Assembly: GCF_008365375.1 (NCBI RefSeq)
Contig: NZ_QOKW01000001.1
Coordinates: 372,001 to 436,000, forward strand
Origin: Roseomonas genomospecies 6
GTDB taxonomy: Bacteria; Pseudomonadota; Alphaproteobacteria; Azospirillales; Azospirillaceae
DNA length: 64,000 bases
Reading direction: 5' to 3'
Shown here: positions 17,371-26,700 of the stretch, in pieces
How the letters are laid out: each line of letters begins with the position of its first letter
Position numbering within the stretch: the stretch's first letter is position 1
The notes under the pieces: model-generated
The model's database searches: none
Told to the model about the DNA's origin: nothing
Seen by the model: only the letters and a program-made list of their open reading frames with translations
Position numbers and translations under genes: made by a program

Positions 17371-19161
17371 TCAGAAGGCGGCCTCCTCCATCTCCATCAG
17401 GGGTCCGGCGCCGGCCATGATGGTGATGAACAGGGCGTTCGTCTGCGGCAACAGCTTCGCCGTGTAGAAGCGGGCCGTCCTGATCTTGGCCTCCAGGAAG
17501 GCGGCGTTGCCCTCCCCCGCCGCCAGCTTCGCCTGGGCGGCCTTGACCATCCTCAGCCACATCCAGCCGAGCGCGACCAGCCCGAACAGCCGCAGATAGT
17601 CGGTGGCCGCCGCCCCGGCCTCCTCCGGGTCCTTCAGCCCCTTCTGGGCAATGACGGCGGTCGCCTGCTGGAGCTTCGCGAAGGCCTTGGCGAGCGGCAG
17701 CACGAACTCGGCCAGATCCTCCCGCTCCATGTCGGCCTCGATCTCGGCTCCCACGGGATGGAAGAAGCGGCGCAACAGCCGGCCCATGTCCTGCGGCAGC
17801 TTGCGTCCCACGAGGTCGAGCGCCTGGATGCCGTTGGTGCCTTCGTAGATCTGGCAGATCCGGGCGTCGCGGACATACTGCTCCACGCCGGTTTCCCAGA
17901 TGAAGCCGTGGCCGCCATGCACCTGCACCGCGATGTTGGCCGACTCGAAGCCGATGTCGGTGAACAGCGCCTTGACGATCGGCGTCATGAGTTGGACGAA
18001 CTCCTCCGCTTCCTTGCGCGTCCGCTCGTCGGCGTGTTTCTCCGCCACGTCCAGCTTGTAGCCGACCAGCGCGCCGAGCGCGCGGGCGCCCTCCGTGTAG
18101 GCGCGAGCGGTCAGCAGGTTCCGCCGCACGTCGGGATGCACGATGATCGGATCGGCGGGCTTGTCGGGGTGCGCGGTCCCCTTCAGCGAACGGCCCTGAA
18201 GCCGTTCCCTCGCGTAGGCCACGGCGTTCTGGTAGCTGACCTCGGCGACCCCCAGCCCCTGGATGCCGACGGCGAGCCGGGCCGCGTTCATCATCACGAA
18301 CATGGCCCGCATGCCCTTGTGCGGCTCGCCGACCAGCCAGCCGGTGGCGTCCTCGAAGTTCATGACGCAGGTCGCCGACGCCTTGATGCCCATCTTGTGC
18401 TCGATGGAGCCGCAGGCAACGCCGTTGCGCGGGCCGACCGTCCCGTCCTCCTTCGGCAGGAACTTCGGCACCAGGAACAGGCTGATGCCGCGCGTCCCGG
18501 CGGGCGCGTCGGGCAGGCGCGCCAGCACGAGGTGCAGGATGTTCTCGGTCAGGTCATGCTCGCCGGCGGAGATGAAGATCTTCGTGCCGGTGATCTTGTG
18601 GCTGCCGTCCTCCTGCGGGACGGCCTTGGTGCGGATCAGCCCCAGGTCGGTTCCGCAATGCGGCTCCGTCAGGCACATGGTGCCCGCCCAGGTGCCGTCC
18701 ACCAGCCGCCCGAGGAAGCGCTGCTTCAAATCGTCCGACCCATAAGTGAAGAGCGCGTTGTAAGCGCCCAACGACAGGCCGGGATACATGCCGAAGCTGA
18801 GATTGGCGGAGCAGATGAACTCCTCCAACATCGTGTTCACCAGCTTCGGCAGCCCCTGCCCGCCGTACGCCGGATCGCAGGACAGGCCCTGCCAGCCCGC
18901 CTCGATGTAGGTGGCGTACGCTTCCTTGAAGCCCTTGGGCGTGCGCACGACGCCATTCTCGAACGTACAGCCCTCCCCGTCGCCGGACTGGTTCAGCGGG
19001 AACAGCACCTCCTCGCACAGCTTGGCGCCCTCCTCCAGGACCTGGGCGATCAGGTCGGGGGTGGCGTCCTCGTAACCCGGCAGTTCGGCCAGTTTGCCCG
19101 CCCCGACGATCTCGTCGAGGACGAAGCGCACATCCTCCAGCGGAGCCTTGTAGATCGGCAT
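17371..19161 (-). CDS. fadE: acyl-CoA dehydrogenase (FadE type)
   Basis: A 596-residue acyl-CoA dehydrogenase, the FAD enzyme that introduces the trans-2 double bond in beta-oxidation. The MPIYKAPLEDVRFVLDE start is typical of the long bacterial class. The flavin- and substrate-binding block MCLTEPHCGTDLGLIRTKA is present, and the catalytic glutamate lies in CQIYEGTNGIQALDLV. About 130 extra C-terminal residues match the ACDH_C extension. The start is set at ATG 19161. Length and operon partners match Bacillus subtilis FadE of fadNAE. It is the last gene of the operon, 18 bp after fadN. Confidence 0.92.
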   Translation of the reverse strand: MPIYKAPLEDVRFVLDEIVGAGKLAELPGYEDATPDLIAQVLEEGAKLCEEVLFPLNQSGDGEGCTFENGVVRTPKGFKEAYATYIEAGWQGLSCDPAYGGQGLPKLVNTMLEEFICSANLSFGMYPGLSLGAYNALFTYGSDDLKQRFLGRLVDGTWAGTMCLTEPHCGTDLGLIRTKAVPQEDGSHKITGTKIFISAGEHDLTENILHLVLARLPDAPAGTRGISLFLVPKFLPKEDGTVGPRNGVACGSIEHKMGIKASATCVMNFEDATGWLVGEPHKGMRAMFVMMNAARLAVGIQGLGVAEVSYQNAVAYARERLQGRSLKGTAHPDKPADPIIVHPDVRRNLLTARAYTEGARALGALVGYKLDVAEKHADERTRKEAEEFVQLMTPIVKALFTDIGFESANIAVQVHGGHGFIWETGVEQYVRDARICQIYEGTNGIQALDLVGRKLPQDMGRLLRRFFHPVGAEIEADMEREDLAEFVLPLAKAFAKLQQATAVIAQKGLKDPEEAGAAATDYLRLFGLVALGWMWLRMVKAAQAKLAAGEGNAAFLEAKIRTARFYTAKLLPQTNALFITIMAGAGPLMEMEEAAF

Positions 19162-19179
19162 TCTTTGGTCCTCCCCCAA

Positions 19180-21513
19180 TCAGTTCCGCAGCGGCTTGCC
19201 GGTGGTCAGCATGTGCTCCACCCGGTCGATCGTGCCTTCGGTCCGCACCAGCTCCATGAAGGCCCGGCGTTCCAGCGCCAGCATTTGGTCCTCGGTCACC
19301 GGCTGGGTGACGTCGGCCTTCGGCCCGCCGGTCAGTACCTCGGCCAGTTTCCCGCAGACGACCATGTCGTGCGGCGTCGCCTTGCCCTGAAGCGCGAAGC
19401 CTTCCAGGAACAGCTCCAGCGCGGCACGCCCGTTGGGGCCGGGCAGCGTGTAGGTGGCCTTTTCCGGCGGGGTGTAGTTCGCGGCCAGTTCCAGCGCCTT
19501 GGCCTTGGCGTCGGCCAGCAGGCGGTCGCGGTTCATGGTGATGCCGTCGCTCGCGCGCAGATACAGCAGGTCCTTGGCCTCCGCCGCCGACTTGGCGACC
19601 TTGGCGAGGCTGATGGTCTCGAAGGCCCCGGCGATGGGCGGCATCGGCCCCTTCGGAGTCCGGGGATTGGCGGCGTGGCGGGCCAGCATCTCCGTGCAGC
19701 CGCCCCAGGCGGGGATCAGCCCGACGCCGACCTCGACCAGCCCCATGTAGGTCTCGGCATGGGCCTGCACATGGTCGGAATGCAGCAGGATCTCGCAGCC
19801 GCCGCCGAGCGCCAGACCGCTGGGCGCCGACACCACCGGGAAGGGCGCGTGTTTCAGGGCGCGGTAGGCGCGTTGCCCGCCCTCCACCAGCTCCTCGATC
19901 TGCGGCCACAGTCCGACGTTCAGGGCGAACAGGGCGAGGCCCAGGTTGGCGCCGACCGAGAAGTTGTCGGACTCGTTGTGGATGACGAGAGCTTTCCACT
20001 CTCCCTTCCCATCGCCGATCAGCTTGATGGCCTTGCCGTAGGCGGCCATGATGTCGCCGTCCAGCGCGTTCATCTTGCTGGTGAACTCGACGCACAGCAC
20101 GCCGTCGCCGATGTCCCACAGGCTGGCCGAGCCGTTCTTCCACACCGGCTTCGACGCCCGCTTGATGTCGGACAGCAGCAGCACGCCGTCGGGCCGCACC
20201 ACCGTGTCGTAGAGGCCGGCGGTGGTCAGATGCTGGAGCTTGCCATCCTCCACCCGGTAGAAGGGCCGCCCGGCGGCCTGTTCGACCAATGGCGGGACGG
20301 GAATGCCCTCGCTGCGGCAGAGGTCCGCGAACCAAGCGGTGCCCAGCCGGTCGATCAGTTCGAACGGTCCCTGCTTCCAGTTGTAGCCGAGCCGCATGCC
20401 CTCATCGACCGCGACGATGCTGTCGGCGATCTCCGGCACCAGCGACGCGGCGTAGGCCAGCGTGTGGGCCAGCACCCGGCGGGCGTATTGCCCGGTCTTG
20501 TCGGGGAACTCGGCCAGTGCCCGCAGGTCGCGCCCGGCGGCGGAGACGCTCTCCAGACGCGGCTTGTCGGAACGGCGATAGGCGCCGGTCGTCAGGTCGA
20601 TGGCTTCCTTGACCTTGCCGCCGCCGTCACGGTTCAGACGGTAGAAGCCGCCCTTGCCCTTGCGGCCCGTGTATCCCTCCGCGATCATCGTCGTGATGAC
20701 GGGGTGCTCGCGGAAGGCGGCGCGGTAGGGGTCGTTGTCCGGCAGGGTGGCCAGCAGGCTCTTGGCGATGTGCGGCATCAGGTCGAGCCCGACCAGATCG
20801 ACCAGACCGAACACGCCGGTCTTCGGGATGCCCATCGGGCGGCCCACGATGGCGTCGGCCTCCTCCACCGTCAGGCCCAGATCGACGGCGGCGTTGATGG
20901 CCGTCTGAATCCAGTAGACGCCGATGCGGTTGGCGATGAAGCCCGGCGTGTCCTTGCAGCGCACCACGCCCTTGCCTAGCCCGCGGTCGCAGAAGTCGGC
21001 CACGGCGGCCAGAGCGTCGGGCCGGGTGGCCTCGCCGCCGACGATCTCCAGAAGGCGCATGTAGCGGGGCGGGTTGAAGAAGTGGGTGATGAGGAAATCG
21101 CGCTTGAAGGCGTCCGACTGCCCGTCCACCAGCACGCCCAGCGGGATGGTCGAGGTGTTGGACGACACCACCGAGCCTTCCTTGCGCACCGGGTCGATGC
21201 GGCGGTAGAGGTCGGCCTTGACCGCGGGATTCTCGACGATGGCCTCGACGATCCAGTCCACCTCGGCCAGCAGGTTCAGGTCGTCCTCCAGATTGCCCGG
21301 AGTCACCAGCTTGGCGTTCTTCGGGTGCATGAAGGGCGCGGGGTCGGCCTTCAGAAGCTTCTGAATGGCCCCCTTGGCTATGGCGCTGCGGTCGTCACCA
21401 TCCTTGGCGGGGATGTCGAGCAGGACGACGGGGATGCCGGCGTTCGCGAAATGGGCGGCGATGCCGCTGCCCATCACGCCGGAGCCGATCACGGCGGCGC
21501 GTTTGATCTGCAT
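19180..21513 (-). CDS. fadN: 3-hydroxyacyl-CoA dehydrogenase/enoyl-CoA hydratase (FadN type)
   Basis: A 777-residue bifunctional beta-oxidation enzyme with the dehydrogenase first and the hydratase last, the reverse of E. coli FadB. The Rossmann motif is VIGSGVMGSGIAAHFANAG at residue 8. The dehydrogenase domain includes SSNTSTIPL, the catalytic THFFNPPRYMRLLE segment and GFIANRIG. The crotonase part, about 470-690, includes the GANLGLALFALN and PSGLALGGGCEILLHSD segments. It hydrates enoyl-CoA and oxidises the 3-hydroxyacyl-CoA with NAD+. It sits between fadA (27 bp upstream) and fadE, in a B. subtilis fadNAE-like set. Confidence 0.92.
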   Translation of the reverse strand: MQIKRAAVIGSGVMGSGIAAHFANAGIPVVLLDIPAKDGDDRSAIAKGAIQKLLKADPAPFMHPKNAKLVTPGNLEDDLNLLAEVDWIVEAIVENPAVKADLYRRIDPVRKEGSVVSSNTSTIPLGVLVDGQSDAFKRDFLITHFFNPPRYMRLLEIVGGEATRPDALAAVADFCDRGLGKGVVRCKDTPGFIANRIGVYWIQTAINAAVDLGLTVEEADAIVGRPMGIPKTGVFGLVDLVGLDLMPHIAKSLLATLPDNDPYRAAFREHPVITTMIAEGYTGRKGKGGFYRLNRDGGGKVKEAIDLTTGAYRRSDKPRLESVSAAGRDLRALAEFPDKTGQYARRVLAHTLAYAASLVPEIADSIVAVDEGMRLGYNWKQGPFELIDRLGTAWFADLCRSEGIPVPPLVEQAAGRPFYRVEDGKLQHLTTAGLYDTVVRPDGVLLLSDIKRASKPVWKNGSASLWDIGDGVLCVEFTSKMNALDGDIMAAYGKAIKLIGDGKGEWKALVIHNESDNFSVGANLGLALFALNVGLWPQIEELVEGGQRAYRALKHAPFPVVSAPSGLALGGGCEILLHSDHVQAHAETYMGLVEVGVGLIPAWGGCTEMLARHAANPRTPKGPMPPIAGAFETISLAKVAKSAAEAKDLLYLRASDGITMNRDRLLADAKAKALELAANYTPPEKATYTLPGPNGRAALELFLEGFALQGKATPHDMVVCGKLAEVLTGGPKADVTQPVTEDQMLALERRAFMELVRTEGTIDRVEHMLTTGKPLRN

Positions 21514-21540
21514 GGTTTTTGCCTCCCTGTCCCGCCGCCG

Positions 21541-22677
21541 TCAGACCGCTTCCAGGATGGTGGCGATGCCCTGGCCGCCGCCGATGCACTGGGTGGCCAG
21601 CGCGAACTGCTTGCCCTCGCGCTTCAGCAACGCCGCGGCCTTGCCGGTGATGCGGGCACCGGTGGCGCCCAGCGGATGGCCCAGCGCGATGGCGCCGCCA
21701 TCGAGGTTCACCCTGGCCGGGTCGATCTCCAGGTCGCGCATGCAGGCGAGCGCTTGGGCGGCGAAGGCCTCGTTCAGCTCGATCACGTCGATGTCCCGGA
21801 TGGACAGTCCGGCGCGCTTCAGCGCCTTCTGGGCCGCCGGGACGGGCCCCAGCCCCATCACCTCCGGCGCGCAGCCGGCGACCGCGACGGAGCGGATGCG
21901 GGCGAGGATCGGCAGGCCGTTGGCCTTCGCATAGGCTTCCGTCGTGACCAGCACCGCGGCGGCACCGTCCGTCAGGGGGGAGGAGGTGCCGGCGGTGACC
22001 GAACCCTCGGCGATGAAGGCCGGCTTCAGCCCGCTCAGAGTCTCCGCGCTGGTGCCGGGGCGGATGCAGCCGTCGCGCTCCACGCTGCCGGCGGCGGTCT
22101 GGATGGCGACGATCTCATCCGCGAGGCGCCCGGACTCCTGCGCCGCGGCGGCCTTGGCGTGCGAGTCCGCGGCCATGGCCTCCTGGTCCGCGCGGGAAAT
22201 CTGGTAGCGGCGGGCGACGTTCTCCGCCGTGATGCCCATGGAGCAGTAGGCTTCCGGATAGCTGTCCTTCAGGCCCGGATGGGGCAGCGGGTTGTAGCCC
22301 ATCATCGGAACGCGGCTCATCGATTCGATGCCGCCGCACAGGAAGACCTCGCCCGCCCCCATCTGGATGGCGCCCGCCGCCTGATGGATCGCCTGCATGG
22401 AGGAGCCGCAATAGCGGTTGATCGTGGTGCCTGCGGCGGTCAGCGGCAGCTTCGCCAGGAAGGACACGGTGCGGGCGATGTTCATGCCCTGCTCGCCCTC
22501 GGGGAAGGCGCAGCCGACCACGACATCCTCGATGTCCTGCGGATCGACGCCCGTGCGCTCGACCAGCGCCGCGGCGACGCGGGCCAACAGGTCGTCGGGG
22601 CGGACCCTCGCCAGCTCGCCCTTGTTGGCGAAGGCGAAGGGAGAGCGGGCGTAGCCGGCGATGACGACTGGGGTCAT
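21541..22677 (-). CDS. fadA: acetyl-CoA C-acyltransferase (thiolase)
   Basis: A 378-residue thiolase. The nucleophilic cysteine is Cys90 in NRYCGSSMQAIHQAAG, the second active-site block GGAIALGHPLGATGAR gives His334, and Cys364 lies in CIGGGQGIA. It cleaves 3-ketoacyl-CoA to acetyl-CoA and a shortened acyl-CoA. ATG 22677 overlaps the merR stop by 4 bp, so translation is coupled to the regulator. Slightly shorter than most degradative thiolases, but no motif is missing. Confidence 0.95.
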   Translation of the reverse strand: MTPVVIAGYARSPFAFANKGELARVRPDDLLARVAAALVERTGVDPQDIEDVVVGCAFPEGEQGMNIARTVSFLAKLPLTAAGTTINRYCGSSMQAIHQAAGAIQMGAGEVFLCGGIESMSRVPMMGYNPLPHPGLKDSYPEAYCSMGITAENVARRYQISRADQEAMAADSHAKAAAAQESGRLADEIVAIQTAAGSVERDGCIRPGTSAETLSGLKPAFIAEGSVTAGTSSPLTDGAAAVLVTTEAYAKANGLPILARIRSVAVAGCAPEVMGLGPVPAAQKALKRAGLSIRDIDVIELNEAFAAQALACMRDLEIDPARVNLDGGAIALGHPLGATGARITGKAAALLKREGKQFALATQCIGGGQGIATILEAV

Positions 22678-23159
22678 GGTTGCGTGTCCTCCGTGGTCTG
22701 CGTCTCCGTGATTCCGTTCTCTCGGAAATGGTCGGAGATCTGGGTGTCGATGATCCGCAGCTCGGCCAGCGTCTGCTGGACGTCCTGAAGCTGCCGTTCC
22801 AGGTCGGCGATGCGGCGGCGGGCGATGCGCTGCATGAAACGCATCTGCTCCTTCTGGGCCTCGTCCGCATCGTAGAGGGTGAGGAATTCCTTGATCTCGG
22901 CGAGGCTGAAGCCCAGCCGCTTGCCCCGGCAGATCAGCGCGAGGCGCGCGCGGTCGCGGTGGCTGTAGACGCGGGCCGTGCCGTCGCGCATCGGCGACAG
23001 CAACCCCTCGTCCTCGTAATGGCGGATGGTGCGGTGGGTCAGCCCGAACTCGTCGGCCAGTTCGCCGATGGCGAAGCAGCGCCCGGCGCCGTCCGGGCCG
23101 GAGTCCTGCCCGGCGTCGGCGCGCGCGTCCCACCCCATCGACCGTGCCGGTTGCGGCAT
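22674..23159 (-). CDS. MerR-family regulator, LiuR-like
   Basis: A 161-residue MerR regulator. After about 28 divergent residues comes the winged HTH (CFAIGELADEFGLTHRTIRHYEDEGLL), then the second helix block RDRARLALICRGKRLGFSLAEIKEFL and a C-terminal dimerisation coiled coil. There is no cysteine effector loop, so it is not a metal sensor. LiuR-type members bind acyl-CoA-like ligands and repress branched-chain amino acid or fatty acid catabolism. The gene leads the operon and has a LiuR-like palindrome just upstream. GGGAGG precedes the ATG. Confidence 0.88.
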   Translation of the reverse strand: MPQPARSMGWDARADAGQDSGPDGAGRCFAIGELADEFGLTHRTIRHYEDEGLLSPMRDGTARVYSHRDRARLALICRGKRLGFSLAEIKEFLTLYDADEAQKEQMRFMQRIARRRIADLERQLQDVQQTLAELRIIDTQISDHFRENGITETQTTEDTQP

Positions 23160-23188
23160 CCTCCCACCCTTCCCTTGATCGTCATTGG

Positions 23189-23210
23189 TTGACGTTTACG
23201 TAAAGGTAAG
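23189..23210 (-). promoter_or_regulatory. LiuR-like operator in front of merR-fad operon
   Basis: The site centres on the perfect palindrome TTTACGTAAA (23195-23204) with partly symmetric flanks (TTGACG left, GGTAAG right). It lies 30-51 bp upstream of the merR start. On the minus strand a TTGACA hexamer (23226-23231) sits 16-19 bp before it, so the palindrome overlaps the likely -10 region. This position suits repression of the operon by its own first gene product. Confidence 0.65.
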
Positions 23211-23266
23211 GCGGTGACTGCTTGCTGTCAAGCGGGCCTCCGAGGTCCACCCAATGTCCATCGGAA

Positions 23267-23302
23267 GAGCGGGCGGAGGCGCGGGCGGAGGAGCGGGCGG
23301 AG
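23267..23302 (+). repeat. three 12-bp tandem repeats
   Basis: Units GAGCGGGCGGAG, GCGCGGGCGGAG and GAGCGGGCGGAG run head to tail between the merR promoter and the small membrane-protein gene. Probably a slippage product; no coding role seen. Confidence 0.7.
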
Positions 23303-23480
23303 GTGCGGCGCGGGCGCGCTGTGACAGGATGCCACGGGCGGTCCGCCCTCCCAGCTATGGCAGGCTCTTGTCATTCAACAAAAGAAACCGCTGGCGAAGC
23401 CGGACCGGAAACGGCCGGGCGCAACAGCCGGTTACAGGGCAGGACAACCGGAGTTACGTCAACCAGGGTTGGGACAGCCG

Positions 23481-23663
23481 ATGTCGTCGCGCGCCATCGT
23501 ATCGTTGGGCGTATGGATACTCGCCATGGTGCTGATCGGCACCATGACGGTCGGAGTCGCGCTGCTGTTCTATGTGGCGCTGACCGCCTTCTTCGCGGTC
23601 GTGGTGGCCGTCATGATGGTCATCACCCGCCACCGCGACGGCGAAGGCAAGAAGATCGTCTGA
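23481..23663 (+). CDS. small membrane protein, two helices
   Basis: A 60-residue protein with two hydrophobic segments (about 7-28 and 32-50) and a basic tail ending GEGKKIV. Codon use is strongly G/C-ending like real genes nearby, which is why I keep it despite its size. ATG 23481 is preceded by GGGACAG. It converges with the alpha-2-macroglobulin gene. No family recognised; a YdgA- or holin-like role is only a guess, so no function is claimed. Confidence 0.6.
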   Translation: MSSRAIVSLGVWILAMVLIGTMTVGVALLFYVALTAFFAVVVAVMMVITRHRDGEGKKIV

Positions 23664-23748
23664 CGGAATCGGAATTCAGGGCGGCCGCCCCGTCCCCCCG
23701 CGCCCGGCGGGCGATGGGACGGACCGTTTGCTCATTCCGGCCAATGGT

Positions 23749-26700
23749 TCATTCCGGCAGGACGCGCAGGCGCGACGCGGCGGTCCGGGCGGACTGGTGC
23801 GGTCGGTAGAGATCCTCCACCGTGGCGCCGGGCTGGGCGTAGTCGCCCGGCGTCACCGCGCGCACCAGATAGACCAGCCGGAAGCGCGGCGCCTGCTTCG
23901 TCATGTCGAGCGCCGCGACGAAGCGGTCGTCGCGGTAGTCCACGGCGCGCGGTGCGGTCAATTCGCCCAGCCAGGACAGATCGCCCAGAGGTGCGCCGGC
24001 CCCGGCGAAGCGGGCGGCCTCGATCTCGAAGCCCGCCGGCAGCGGGTCGGACACCAGAACCTGCCGGTCCACCGGATCGGACGCGCTGCCCTCCAGGATC
24101 ACGACCAGCCGGTCGTTGGGGCGCACGGCGCCCGGATCGGCGGGGCGGCCCGTCATGTCGAACAGGTTGCGGGTGATGGTCATGCCCTGCTCCTCCGCCC
24201 CCGGCGCCGCGTCGGCGATGCCGGACACGGACAGGATCTGGCGCAGCGGCTCGCCCCCGGCGTTGCGGACGGTGGGCGGGGCCGCCGGGTCGATCCGCTG
24301 GAAGAGCGGCTTGGCCCCTTCGGTCACCTGATCCGCTTGCGCGATCTTCATCGGCGGCGCCCGGTCGATCAACGCCTTGGCCGCCTGGAGAAGCCACGCC
24401 TGCTCCTGCACGCCGGTGGTGCGGACGGCGGTGTAGGTCTTGGTCAGGCGTTCGGCCGCCTGGGTCAGACGCTCCCGCTCCACCACGCCGCTTTCGGCCA
24501 TCAGGGCGACCACCCCGGCCTCGTCACGCAGGGAGGAGCCGTAGTCGCGCAGGCTGGCCGACACGACGCGGGCGCCGGACAGCCGCCCGAACGCCTCCGC
24601 CGCGCGGTCCCGGTCGCCCAGAGCGGCGATGGCCGTGGCGACCTGGGCGCGGGCGAAATCGGTCTGCAGCTTGTCCCAGAAGGTCTCCTGGAAGTAGCGC
24701 ACCGCCCCGGCGTCGATCATCCGGGCACGGGCCAGCACATAGAGCGCGTAGGCGCGGGCCGGCTGCTCGTCGGCCTCCACCCAGGCGTTGTCGAGCGCAC
24801 CGCGCAGCCCGTCCAGCCCCTTGCGGTAGGGCACCTCCGGCACGCGGTAGCCGGCGGCCTTGGCGCGGCCCAGGAAGTCCAGCGCGTAGGCGGTCAGCCA
24901 GGAATCGGCCTCCCCCTTCGGCGACCAGCCGGCGAAGGCGCCGTCCGTCCGCTGGAAGGTCAGCACGCGGTCCACCGCGCGCTGGACCCGCGCCTTCACC
25001 CGCTCGTCCGAGGCGATGCCCAGCCCGACCGCCACGTCGCCCAGCGACAGCAGAGGGAGCGCGCGGCTGGCCGTCATCTCCAGCCCGCCGGGTCCGCCGC
25101 GCTCCAGCGCGGTCAGCAGCCCGGGCACGTCGAGTTCCGGCAGGTTGCCCAGCGACAGGGCCGCCGTCGCGGTTTCCGGACGCAGGCCGTTCAGCAGGTC
25201 GGCGGGAAGCTCCACGGCCCGGTCCGGGGGCAGCATGGCGCTGTTGCGGCGCATGACCGGCGGAGCGGCGGGGCGCACGGGGATGTCCCACCGGCGGGTG
25301 ATGCGCAGGCCGTCCGGCCCGGTCACGTCCAGCGCGACGTGGCCCATGCCCACGCCGTTGGCGGTCAGGACCCGCCCGGCGGAGGCGCGCTTGCCCTTGC
25401 CCAGGTCCGGCACGGCGATGGTCCCCTCGCCGAGGGAGACGGCGCCACTGGCGATCAGGGAGATGCTGTAGGCCCCCGCCGGACCGGCGACGTTGTCGAG
25501 GGTCACCGGAACCACCGCCCGGTCCCCCGGTGCCAGGAAGCGCGGCAGGCCCAGATCGGCCAGCACCGGGTCGGCGACCAAAATGGAGGACTCGGCGTGG
25601 CCCAGCTTGTCCCCGCTCCAGGCCACGGCCATCAGGCGCAACCGGCCCTGGAAGTCGGGGATGTCCAGCGGAACGGAAACCTTGCCGTCCGGCCCCACGG
25701 TCAGAACGCCGGAGAACAGGGAGACGACCCGCTCCGACTTCTGCGGAACGGTGACTCCGACCTGACGCAGACGCGGGGCGGCGCCGGGGCGCGTGCGGGT
25801 GGCGTCCAGCACCGCCGGGTCGATCAGCCGCCCGAAGGAATCGCGCAGTTCCACCCCCAGGCGGCGCTTGCCCAGATAATGGTCGATCGGGTTCGGCGAA
25901 TGCTGGTCGGTGAGCTGAAGCACGGCGTCGTCCACCGCGGCGACCGTCACATAGGCCGGCTGGCCCTCCGGCACGCCCTCGACCACCACCTCCGCTGTGA
26001 TGGAGCGGCGGGGTTCGCTTTGCGCCGGGGCGGCGACGCGCACGTCCAGCGCCCGCTCGGCCCCCTCCACCGCCAGCCAGGACAGGCCGACGGCGCGGCG
26101 CGCCATGCCCTTCGACGGACCGCCCGCGGCGTCCGGCGCGCCGAATGCGGTCGCCAGCACATAGACGCCGCCGGTCCAGGTCGGATCGACGGGGATCTCC
26201 AGGAAGGCCCCCTCCGGGCCGATGCGCCGGGTGGACGCCTGACGGACCTTCCGGTCGGCCACGGCGATCAGCACCTGGCTGTCGTAGGGCGGCTTCACAT
26301 AGACCCAGGCCGTCTCGCCGCCCTTGTAGGCGGGCAGCATGACCGTCACGTCCACCTGATCGGGACGCTCGCCCGCCGTCGGAGTCATCCACCAGCCGGC
26401 GGCGAAGCGCAGGCTGCTCGCCACGCCGGTCTTGGGATCGAACACCTCCAGGCGGTAGCGCCCGGCGGTCACCGGAGCCTCCACCGCTCCCGGCTTGGCC
26501 GCCTGGACGGCGAGCGTGCCGCCGGTCACCCGCTGGTCGCGCACCGTGACCTTGTAGTCCCAGCGCCCGTTCGCCTCGAACCAGGCGTAGTCGTACTCCT
26601 CCTCGAACAGCTCGTAGGAGAGGTCCTCCTTGTCCATCGGCTGGCCGTCCGGCCCGACCGCCACCACGTCGAATCCGGCGGTGGCGCCTTCCGGCACGCC

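Noticed and set aside
17758-20979. 1073-codon open frame on the + strand
   Set aside because: It is antisense to fadE and fadN, whose motifs are unambiguous. High GC content leaves few stop codons on the mirror strand.
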